64,000 bases of DNA from the NCBI GenBank assembly GCA_029260655.1, contig JAJDCU010000031.1:1-64000 (forward strand), read 5' to 3'. The stretch comes from Phycisphaeraceae bacterium. GTDB lineage: Bacteria; Planctomycetota; Phycisphaerae; Phycisphaerales; Phycisphaeraceae. The notes under the pieces were generated by a model. That model did not search any database and was not told the DNA's origin. It worked only from the letters and a program-made list of their open reading frames with translations. Positions 24,877-32,191 of this stretch are shown piece after piece (position 1 is the first letter of the stretch; every line of letters begins with the position of its first letter). The position numbers were made by a program, and so were the translations under genes.

Positions 24877-27561
24877 ATGATAAATCGGATACCCCTTACC
24901 TGCCTGCTACTCACCGCCTTACTGGGGCCTGCGGCCTGGGTATCGGGCGATGAACCCGACAACCTCCCCGCTCCCCAGGTTCCCCCGGTGCTCCCGGCGA
25001 TCGAGCCATCGGCTCTGGTGCAGCAGGTGATCGACGACCCGTTGACCGATGATCAAGCCCGCATCGACCTGATGATTTTTCATGGCCGATGGGACGACCT
25101 GCCCGGGGCGTCTGAGCTGACGCTCAACCAGCGGGCCCGGCTGGCGCTGTTGCGCTACGAGCTGGATGCCCCGGAGCTGGTCGACGCCGAGACGGATGTT
25201 CTTCTGCGAGCCCGGGCGGCGCTGGAGCGCGGGGAGCCGACGCTGACGATTGAGCTTCTTTCCCAGACCGATTCGGCGCAGGCGGCGCTTCTTTCGGCGC
25301 AGGCACACGAGCAACTCGGTCAGCCGGCCCAGGCGGTGGCGCTGTTGACCCCCTGGCGTGAAAAGTTACGCGGCGAGCAGATCAACGACCCGGCGGAGCT
25401 GACCGCGGCGGCGCAGGCGCTGGCGGCGTTAGCCCGGCTGGAAGGAAGGCCGGCGCAGGACTACCAACTCGCGCTGGACCTGTTGGGGCGGGTGCGGCAG
25501 GAGTTGGACCCACTGTACTGGCCGGCCCACATCGCCGAAGCCGACCTGCTGATCGATAAGGACAATGCCAAGGAAGGCGTCGAAGCGCTGACCGCGGCGC
25601 TCGCGCTCAATAGCCGATGCGGCGAGGCGTGGTCCGGGCTCGGGCGGATGTCGGTCAGGGGCTACGCCTTTGACCGGGCTTCGGCTGTGACCGAAAAGCT
25701 TGGGCAGACAAATACATCGCACCCGCTGGCGGACATCATCGAGGTCCGTAGCCTGTTGCAGCAGCGCGACGTGGCCGCGGCGCAGTCGGCCGTATCGGCG
25801 CTTCTGTCTCGATACCCCGGGCACAGGGAGGCGCTGGCGCTGGACGCAGCGGCCAAGGCACTGGCGTACGACGAGCCGGGCATGGAAGTGTCGCTTGCGC
25901 GTTTCGATCAGGTTTCGCCGGGCAACCCGCTGGCTCACTTCACCACCGGGACATACCTGGGAACCGCGCGTCAGTACGACCAGGCCGAGGCGATGCTGCG
26001 AAAGGCGGTGGAGCTTGCGCCCAACTGGCCGGCGCCGCGGATCGAGCTTGGGCTCTTGTTGATGCAGGCCGCCCATGATGAAGATGCCCAGCGTGAGTTG
26101 GCCGCCGCCACCCGTCTGGACCCGTTTAACCGCCGCGCCGCCAATCAGCTCGCCATGCTCAACGACCTGCTGGCCTACGATCGGATCGAGACCGAGCACT
26201 TTGTGATCCGCTACAAGCCCGGGGTCGACGAGGCGCTCGCCCGTGACATGCCTGAGAAGCTCGAAGCGATCTACCGCGATGTCACCAATGCTTTTAGCCA
26301 CCGGCCCAAACACATCACCCGGATCGACCTGATGCCCGACGAGCAGCACTTCGCCGTACGCATCACCGGGATGCCCGAGATATGGACGATCGCCGCGGCG
26401 ACCGGTGACGCGATCGCCATGACCCCGCCGCGCGAGGGCTCGGGCCAGCACGGGGGGTACGACTGGCCCAACGTCGTCCGCCACGAGTTCGTCCACACCG
26501 TGACCCTCGACCAGACGCGCAACCGCATCCCCCACTGGTTCACCGAGGCCTGCGCGGTGTCACAGGAGTCGACCGGGCGGTCGTACGTCACCTGCCGGCT
26601 GCTGGCCGAGGCGCTACACAAAGACAAGCTCTTCACGCTGAACCAGATCAACTGGGGGTTCGTCCGGCCCAAGACCCCGGCCGACCGGCCGCTGGCGTAC
26701 GCCCAATCGGACTGGATGCTCGAATACCTTGCTTACCGCTTCGGACACCAGGCGATTGTCGACATGCTCGGGCTCTACTACGAGGGGACGCCGGATACCC
26801 AGGCCCTGGAACAAGTCACCGGTCAGTCGGCGGAGGCTTTCTTCGGCGGGTTCAAAGCCTGGGCCGGCGAGCAGGTCCGGCAGTGGGGTCTTGCACCACT
26901 TGTTGACAAGCACGACGCTGGCGAGACTACGAAGCGGCTGATTGAAGTGCTAACGGGGTCGGGTAGACCGGTTAGTGATGCCGAACTGCGCTCGCTGCTG
27001 AAACAGCACGGCGACCATCCGGACCTGCTTCGGCTGGCGGCCCAACGGGCGCTTAAGCGCGACGACCCGGAGGAGGCGACCCGTGCGGTGCTGCGATACG
27101 CCGACAGCCTGCCGGTCGACCCCTGGCCGCACGAGGCGCTGGTGCGCATCGCTCTGGCGTCAGGCCAACTCGACCAGGCGATCGGGTCGCTTGAAACCCT
27201 CGACCGGCAGGAGCCCGGCTCGGGGCGCTGGGCGCATGAGCTTGCCAAGGCCCACCGCCAGGCCGGGCGTTATGCACAGGCGGTGCGCGCAATCGAACGT
27301 GCGCTGGACCGTGAGCCATACCACGCAGGCTACCGCGAGTTGGCCGCGGCGATCGCGTTACAGGACGGGGACACGCAGAGGGCGCTGCACCACATCTACG
27401 CCGCAAGCGTCATCGAGCCGGACCGCGCGACGCACCAGGTACGGCTGGCGGCTCTGTATCACCGGATGGGCAAGCTTAACGAGGCAGACGCCGCCGCTCG
27501 GTCTGCGCTGGGGCTTGATGAGGATGCGCCGGTAAGAAAGTTCCTGAAGACATCGCCCTGA
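24877..27561 (+). CDS. Secreted TPR protein with a gluzincin metallopeptidase domain
   Basis: The 894-residue product has a signal peptide (INRIPLTCLLLTALLGPAAWVSG). Residues about 110-420 and 720-890 are tandem TPR-like helical repeats (for example YDQAEAMLRKAVELAPNWPAPRIELGLLL). Between them is a peptidase MA-like domain: VVRHEFVHTVTLDQ carries H536-E-x-x-H540, and E557 in WFTEACAV is 16 residues later, the HExxH-E plan of gluzincins. The segment YDRIETEHFVIRYKPGVDEALARDMPEKLEAIY is the typical entry to this domain. It should be a periplasmic or surface zinc peptidase in a protein-binding scaffold. Partner and substrate are unknown. It has no operon partner on its strand. Confidence 0.82.
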   Translation: MINRIPLTCLLLTALLGPAAWVSGDEPDNLPAPQVPPVLPAIEPSALVQQVIDDPLTDDQARIDLMIFHGRWDDLPGASELTLNQRARLALLRYELDAPELVDAETDVLLRARAALERGEPTLTIELLSQTDSAQAALLSAQAHEQLGQPAQAVALLTPWREKLRGEQINDPAELTAAAQALAALARLEGRPAQDYQLALDLLGRVRQELDPLYWPAHIAEADLLIDKDNAKEGVEALTAALALNSRCGEAWSGLGRMSVRGYAFDRASAVTEKLGQTNTSHPLADIIEVRSLLQQRDVAAAQSAVSALLSRYPGHREALALDAAAKALAYDEPGMEVSLARFDQVSPGNPLAHFTTGTYLGTARQYDQAEAMLRKAVELAPNWPAPRIELGLLLMQAAHDEDAQRELAAATRLDPFNRRAANQLAMLNDLLAYDRIETEHFVIRYKPGVDEALARDMPEKLEAIYRDVTNAFSHRPKHITRIDLMPDEQHFAVRITGMPEIWTIAAATGDAIAMTPPREGSGQHGGYDWPNVVRHEFVHTVTLDQTRNRIPHWFTEACAVSQESTGRSYVTCRLLAEALHKDKLFTLNQINWGFVRPKTPADRPLAYAQSDWMLEYLAYRFGHQAIVDMLGLYYEGTPDTQALEQVTGQSAEAFFGGFKAWAGEQVRQWGLAPLVDKHDAGETTKRLIEVLTGSGRPVSDAELRSLLKQHGDHPDLLRLAAQRALKRDDPEEATRAVLRYADSLPVDPWPHEALVRIALASGQLDQAIGSLETLDRQEPGSGRWAHELAKAHRQAGRYAQAVRAIERALDREPYHAGYRELAAAIALQDGDTQRALHHIYAASVIEPDRATHQVRLAALYHRMGKLNEADAAARSALGLDEDAPVRKFLKTSP

Positions 27562-27614
27562 ACCATCTCATGGCCACCTCTAACAATACCCATGCCCAAG
27601 GTGTTCGGTAGACT

Positions 27615-27635
27615 CCGCTAAGCCGCAAGCGGCTT
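27615..27635. repeat. Short palindromic repeat R1, copy 1
   Basis: CCGCTAAGCCGCAAGCGGCTT lies between the TPR protease gene and ispD (convergent). It matches CGCTAARCCGCAAGCG copies at 44661, 50819 and 51914. AGCCG-CAAG-CGGCT can form a hairpin followed by TTT on the plus strand, so here it could serve as a terminator. Confidence 0.7.
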
Positions 27636-27671
27636 TTCCGCGACTTCGATACCTGCGAGCGAGCGCCCCCT

Positions 27672-28523
27672 TCACTCGTCCTCGTCATCACCAAACAACC
27701 GCTTCTCGGCAAGTTGCCCGGCCTGCGCGGCGTCTCGCTTTTCCATGAGCGCTTCGGCGAGTTCGGCGTCGCCTGGGTGGGTGATCTTCAGGTTCCCCGG
27801 CTCGCCCTGAACCACGTGTACGGGCTCGCCCAGCGCTTCAACGAGCTGGGCATCATCGGTGATGTCAGACGGGTCGAGCCGGCCTTCGGTGATCTGCTGG
27901 TAAGCCCTGCGCAGCAGCCCGGCCTTGAAGACCTGGGGGGTCTGCACAGCGACCAGGTCGCTTCGGTCGACCGTCTGGACAACACGATTCGTGGGGGATT
28001 GCGGCTTATCCTGGGGGCCGAGGATCGCGTCAAGCGGGTCGGCGTCTTCTTGCAATGTATCGTCTGGCTCAACGCGCTTGAGCGTGGAACCGACTTCACA
28101 GGCTGGGATCACCGCATCGAATCGCTCGGCGGCGGCGAAAACACGGTCGACTAATTCGGGGCTTGCAAGCGGGCGTGCGGCGTCATGGATCGCGATATGG
28201 GTGGCGGCTTCATCGACCGCCTGTAGCGCGTTGGCGACGGTCTGCCAGCGCTGTGTTTCACCGCCTGCGACCACCGTGACGCCCAGGAAACCGAGCTTGT
28301 CTCCGAAACGGAATTGAAAATCGTCCAGACAGCTCGGTCCGACCGCCAGGATCACCTGCCCGACATCGGCGCGCTGGATAAATAACTCAACGGCGCGCAG
28401 GAACACCGGCTTACCGGCCAGGTCCATCTCGATCTTGTTTGGGCACGGCCCGGCTGAGCCCTGCGCAAAACGTGTGCCCGACCCGGCCGCGGGGAGGATC
28501 ACGGATACGTTCATCTGGGTCAT
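27672..28523 (-). CDS. ispD: 2-C-methyl-D-erythritol 4-phosphate cytidylyltransferase
   Basis: IspD joins CTP and MEP to give CDP-ME in the MEP pathway. The 283-residue product has the nucleotide-binding start VSVILPAAGSGTRFAQGSAGPCPNKIEMDLAGKPVFLRAVELF, the GGETQRWQTVANAL segment, HDAARPLASPELVDRV, and TPQVFKAGLLRRAYQ followed by DITDDAQLVEALGEPVHVVQGEPGNLKITHPGD. It has an insertion of about 15 residues after STLKRVEPDDT (QEDADPLDAILGPQDKPQSP). ATG 28523 is used; ATG 28514 is also possible. It lies 49 bases past the sppA stop, so the two may be co-transcribed. Confidence 0.94.
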   Translation of the reverse strand: MTQMNVSVILPAAGSGTRFAQGSAGPCPNKIEMDLAGKPVFLRAVELFIQRADVGQVILAVGPSCLDDFQFRFGDKLGFLGVTVVAGGETQRWQTVANALQAVDEAATHIAIHDAARPLASPELVDRVFAAAERFDAVIPACEVGSTLKRVEPDDTLQEDADPLDAILGPQDKPQSPTNRVVQTVDRSDLVAVQTPQVFKAGLLRRAYQQITEGRLDPSDITDDAQLVEALGEPVHVVQGEPGNLKITHPGDAELAEALMEKRDAAQAGQLAEKRLFGDDEDE

Positions 28524-28572
28524 CGATAAACCTGCTGGGCGTGGCACGTGGACGGTGACGCGGGCGTCTGAC

Positions 28573-30558
28573 TTAACGGACCACGATCACGGCGGGCATG
28601 AGGGTCAGCACCGGCTCGCGTTGCAGCAGCATCAGGCCCTTCAGTGACGCGCTGACACTCGGCCAGGTACGCGGGCCCAACACCTGCTTGGCGGCTTGCA
28701 GCCAAGGCGCGGCGGAAGAAGCCGATGGGGATTGCGCACCGAACACCTCGTTGAGGTACGTCTGCAAAGACATCGGCGCGGGCAGGTGGATCACGTCGTA
28801 GTCATCATCTGCCAGCCCAAGCTCCTGGGCCAGATCCGTCATCGCCACGGCGACCCCGCCCAATTTATCCGCCATCCCATTATCCGCCGCCTGACGCCCG
28901 GTGAAGAGCCTTCCCTCGGCCACCGAAGCGATATCAGGCAGGCGCGACCCCCGGCCGATCGTCACACGCTGCACGAACTGGTCGTAGATCAGTTCCATCG
29001 ACCTACGCACGGCCAGACGCTGATCCTCGGTGAACGGCTCGACGCTGTTGAACATCGAGCTCATCGGGCCCCGGCTGCGCTGATGCACGCTGATACCGAT
29101 TTTCTCGTAGAGCCCGCCGAGCACGATCTTCCCGCCGACCACGCCGATCGATCCGACGATCGAGGTCGGGGTGAGGTAGATCTCGTCGCCGGCGCTGGCG
29201 ATGTAGTAGCCGCCGCTGGCGGCCATGGACCCGATCGAGACGTAGACGGGCTTGTTTTCGCCGAGGTCTCGGACGGCTTGCCAGATGATCTCGCTGGCCA
29301 GCGCCGAGCCGCCGGGGGAATTGATCCGCAGGATGACACCCTTGATGTTGTCGTCGTCACGCGCATCGCCCAGGACCTCGACCATGGTCCTACTGCCGAT
29401 CGACTTGGTGTCGAACATCCCCTGGCCGTGGGACGAATCGCCGGAGTGGATCGGGCCGTCGGCGTGGACGACCGCGATCGTCGGGCGGGTCGTTCGGGTG
29501 TCCGCTTCCTTAAAAAGCATCCCGAACAGCATCATCGGGTTATTAATCTGAAGCGAAGTGCTGCCTAAGCCCATCGAGTCGTCCCAGTTGAAGTTGTCGC
29601 CGAACTCGACCTCGGTCACGTCGATCAGGTCGCGGTCGGTCAGGCGGTCGACGACGCGCCGGCGGAGATAGTCGGTGTCGGTCATCGTCCAGCTATCGCC
29701 CAAAAGCCCCTCGACCTCGTCCTGGGTCATGGACCGGCCGGCTGTGATCAGCTCGATGATCTGGCCGTACAGGTCGTCCAGGAGCGCATCGATGTTCTGG
29801 TTCCACTCTTCACTGGGCCCGGTACGCATCAAGGACTCCGAAGCGCCTTTGAACTTGCCGATCTGCACCATGTCGGCCTTGGCGCCGACCAACTCGAGAA
29901 GCCCCGCCAGATACATCTCCTCGATAGACAGCCCAAGCAACTGAACCTCGCCCTTGTGCTGCAGCAGGATCAGGTCCGCCGAACTCGCCAACACGTACTC
30001 CATCGTGTCGTACGCCTCGGCGTAGATAAGCACGCGCTTGCCGGCCTCACGCACCTGCGCGACCTTGTCGGCGATCGCAAGCACCTGCGACAGCCGCAGC
30101 ATCGGCTGGTCCAGGTAGATCACCACCCCCAGGTACTCATCATGCTCGGCGACATAATCCAGTTGATTAAGCACGTCGCCTAACGACGGGCCGGCCTCCT
30201 CGGCGTCGACCCAGGCGAAGGGCGCCGGGCCGTCACGCAGCGCTTCGGATAACTCCAGCCAACCGACCACCGGGGTGACCGGGGTGTCGTCCTCTGCTTC
30301 TTCAGCGCCGGCTTGTGACGGGGTGTCCTGAGTCGTCTGGCTTGAATCCTCCGGCCCGGCGGTCTGGTCCTGACCGTCGGTTTGGGTCTGGCTGCCATCA
30401 GCAGCCTCCACCGCCTTGGCGGATGGATCCTGGGCTCGGGCCGTGGGGCTGAACACCTCCGAAGTCGCGGCGGCCCCCGCCAGCGCGGCCCATGCCAGAC
30501 CAGACAAGATGATCAGGCTCCAAATCCCACTCCGCGTTTTACCAAGACGTGCATTCAT
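28573..30558 (-). CDS. sppA: Signal peptide peptidase SppA (67K type)
   Basis: SppA degrades cleaved signal peptides in the membrane using a Ser/Lys dyad. The 661-residue product has an N-terminal helix (IWSLIILSGLAWAALAGAAA), a Thr/Gln/Asp-rich spacer to about residue 85, then two crotonase-like SppA domains as in the long E. coli form. The nucleophile region is VYVSIGSMAASGGYYIASAGDEIYL, followed by SIVGSIGVVGGKIVLGGLYEKIGI. The N-terminal domain shows YLDQPMLRLSQVLAIADKVAQVREAGKRVLIYAEAYDTMEYVLASSADLILL. The ATG at 30558 is preceded by GGGAG and yields a normal signal; the longer frame upstream is not conserved. Confidence 0.9.
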   Translation of the reverse strand: MNARLGKTRSGIWSLIILSGLAWAALAGAAATSEVFSPTARAQDPSAKAVEAADGSQTQTDGQDQTAGPEDSSQTTQDTPSQAGAEEAEDDTPVTPVVGWLELSEALRDGPAPFAWVDAEEAGPSLGDVLNQLDYVAEHDEYLGVVIYLDQPMLRLSQVLAIADKVAQVREAGKRVLIYAEAYDTMEYVLASSADLILLQHKGEVQLLGLSIEEMYLAGLLELVGAKADMVQIGKFKGASESLMRTGPSEEWNQNIDALLDDLYGQIIELITAGRSMTQDEVEGLLGDSWTMTDTDYLRRRVVDRLTDRDLIDVTEVEFGDNFNWDDSMGLGSTSLQINNPMMLFGMLFKEADTRTTRPTIAVVHADGPIHSGDSSHGQGMFDTKSIGSRTMVEVLGDARDDDNIKGVILRINSPGGSALASEIIWQAVRDLGENKPVYVSIGSMAASGGYYIASAGDEIYLTPTSIVGSIGVVGGKIVLGGLYEKIGISVHQRSRGPMSSMFNSVEPFTEDQRLAVRRSMELIYDQFVQRVTIGRGSRLPDIASVAEGRLFTGRQAADNGMADKLGGVAVAMTDLAQELGLADDDYDVIHLPAPMSLQTYLNEVFGAQSPSASSAAPWLQAAKQVLGPRTWPSVSASLKGLMLLQREPVLTLMPAVIVVR

Positions 30559-30599
30559 AGTTGGTGGCTCCCGGCCAGAAGAAACAGGCTGTGTACCTC

Positions 30600-30887
30600 T
30601 CGAATTACACAAGGATACGCTCTCTAACCCCGTCTGTCCTGAGACGCCAGAGACGAGAATCCCCAGATGTGGTCTTAGGGGTTGCCCGGGCGTCTTATTG
30701 AGGCCCCCAGATGAGATGACGCCTGGCTGGAGACGATCGGAATTGGCCCTGAAACCGTATCGGCCCCGTCCCCCCGCGGAAGCCGATCTGGCTAGCCGCA
30801 CAGCCGGGCTTATCTACCGAATTAGACTGCCGCAACCACTTATCGGACCAATAGATGAGTTTTGAGGGAACTCATGTTGTTTTTTTT
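30600..30887 (+). ncRNA. Candidate small RNA or untranslated transcript ending at a T-rich hairpin
   Basis: A hairpin (ATGAGTT 30855-30861, AACTCAT 30869-30875) followed by T8 at 30880-30887 reads as a plus-strand terminator, yet no plus-strand gene ends near it; the closest, at 27561, is 3.3 kb away. Upstream are small potential hairpins (CGTCT/AGACG, CCCC/GGGG). The 5' boundary is arbitrary. The stem is only 7 bp, so this is a lead, not a call. Confidence 0.3.
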
Positions 30888-30906
30888 CAGCACACCCGTG
30901 TTGCCC

Positions 30907-30936
30907 TTGGACAACAGCCCGGATTATCGGTATAAT
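30907..30936 (+). promoter_or_regulatory. Promoter of the PEP-CTERM gene at 31178
   Basis: TTGGAC (30907-30912) and a perfect TATAAT (30931-30936) are 18 bases apart. The first good ORF downstream starts at 31178, which implies an untranslated leader of about 235 bases. Confidence 0.65.
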
Positions 30937-31177
30937 GATTTCGCGTTGGAATGGATCTCTCCGGTCATTTAAGCCTTTGGGGACATGGGGGTTAAAAGAA
31001 AATCGGTCAATAAAAAGCCAATCCTTGGGTCATTTGGGGCTGCGGCATGCGGGTTGTGGTACCACCATTACCCCGGCAAGAGCCCCAACAAATGTGAGTT
31101 GTCGGCTACGAGGGAATCAGGTGGACCGGCCAGCACGCGACATGTGCCGGCCAATGAAAAGTAAGGATGTTGTAACC
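30937..31177 (+). promoter_or_regulatory. Long, possibly structured 5' leader
   Basis: Between the promoter and the ATG at 31178 there is no good ORF. The stretch contains GGGTTGTGGTACCACC with a GTGGTACCAC palindrome near 31055, a GGCC-AGCAC / GTGCC-GGCC stem around 31128-31153, and the Shine-Dalgarno AAGGA at 31162-31167. It does not match a riboswitch class I can recall. Together with the sppA upstream region it makes a 619-base gene-free gap. Confidence 0.45.
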
Positions 31178-31849
31178 ATGAAATCGATCATCACCACTCT
31201 CGCCATCGGTACCGTCCTGAGCTTGGCCGGCCAAGCCTCCGCCCTGACCCTGTCAGGCGACGTCAACATGGTCTTCGCACCTGCCGACGTCACCGCGGAC
31301 GCCCGCACCAACAACAACCGGGCGCTGATGTTCACCGAACAACGCGACACCACCCTGGCCAGCAGCCTACAGGTAGAAGCCTACCTCCCGGGTGTGTATG
31401 ACGCTTCCTCGACAGCCGCCGGGCGCACCCTCGCCGCGGGCCGGGTCGTCACCAGCTTCTTCCTTCACAGCGATGTGAGCGCCGATGCCGCCACACCCAA
31501 GACCATGAGCGGCAGCATCACCTTCAACGAAAAGATCCTCGGCGTGATCTTCGGTGACTTCGCCGCAAGTGACACTCTCGTCGGCGCACCGGGCACCACC
31601 TACGAATCTGCCGTCGGCCACGGGCTGGACCTGTCCGATCCCAACGGCGACTCGTTCCGCATCAGCAACAACCGCATGCGGCTGGATTTCAACTTCAACG
31701 TCAGCGGCATCACCGACCAGATCCGGATCATCACCGCCGGCCAAGCCGCCACCGTGCCGCAGGAAAACCCGATCCCCGAGCCCGTGACCCCCGCGTTGCT
31801 GGCCATGGGCCTGGGCAGCCTGGCACTGCGTCGCCGGCACATCGCCTAA
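31178..31849 (+). CDS. PEP-CTERM sorting-signal protein
   Basis: The 223-residue product has a signal peptide (MKSIITTLAIGTVLSLAGQASALT) and ends PEPVTPALLAMGLGSLALRRRHIA: the PEP motif, a hydrophobic helix and an arginine cluster, which direct processing by exosortase. The body is β-rich, with SFFLHSDVS and MSGSITFNEKILGVIFGDFAASDTLVGAPGTTY, resembling small PEP-CTERM β-sandwich proteins in which an FxxxILGV-like segment recurs. Its function is unknown; most such proteins are exported surface or matrix proteins. AAGGA ten bases upstream supports the ATG at 31178. It is a single-gene transcript with its own promoter and terminator. No exosortase gene is in the window. Confidence 0.88.
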   Translation: MKSIITTLAIGTVLSLAGQASALTLSGDVNMVFAPADVTADARTNNNRALMFTEQRDTTLASSLQVEAYLPGVYDASSTAAGRTLAAGRVVTSFFLHSDVSADAATPKTMSGSITFNEKILGVIFGDFAASDTLVGAPGTTYESAVGHGLDLSDPNGDSFRISNNRMRLDFNFNVSGITDQIRIITAGQAATVPQENPIPEPVTPALLAMGLGSLALRRRHIA

Positions 31850-31877
31850 GCGACTTTCGATACAACGTCCACTTTTA

Positions 31878-31913
31878 CAACCCGCGGCTCAAGCCGCGGG
31901 TTGTTTTTTTGTG
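31878..31913 (+). terminator. Intrinsic terminator of the PEP-CTERM gene
   Basis: CAACCCGCGGC and GCCGCGGGTTG form a perfect 11-bp stem with a TCAA loop, followed by T7. It starts about 30 bases after the stop codon at 31849. Confidence 0.93.
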
Positions 31914-32191
31914 ATCCTCTGGGATCTCCGGGGAAAACGACATGGGAGGCTGGTCCCACCTTGAAATGTGAAACGATTGATGGTGACTGCCTTGCGTATC
32001 GCCGTCTGTCACCCGTGAGATACAGGTCCAAGACCGGGACGCCACCTTCGAACTTCAGGATAAACCTCAAAGTAAACACACGAGGGTCTTGGGCGAGCAC
32101 TTCAATGTTTCGTATCGCCTGAACGTGAAGCCCAGGCCGGCTTTTCGGCTTCGTATGCCGGCGGCCATTGGTGGTGCTATGATCGGTGTTA
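31914..32191. other. Gap before the ABC exporter (with the terminator, 342 bases without a gene)
   Basis: No plus-strand ORF here has a credible start. An extended -10-like TGCTATGAT at 32166-32174 is a weak candidate promoter for the exporter starting at 32192. On the minus strand an open stretch reads like protein (LRFILKFEGGVPVLDLYLTGDRRR) but has no start codon nearby, so I do not call it. Confidence 0.4.

Noticed and set aside
25429-26535. Minus-strand frame opposite the TPR protease
   Set aside because: No start signal or motif; the plus-strand protein has a signal peptide and HExxH motif.
31914-32160. Minus-strand segment reading LRFILKFEGGVPVLDLYLTGDRRR
   Set aside because: It looks protein-like, but has no start codon nearby, and the open frame continues only as antisense of the ABC exporter.
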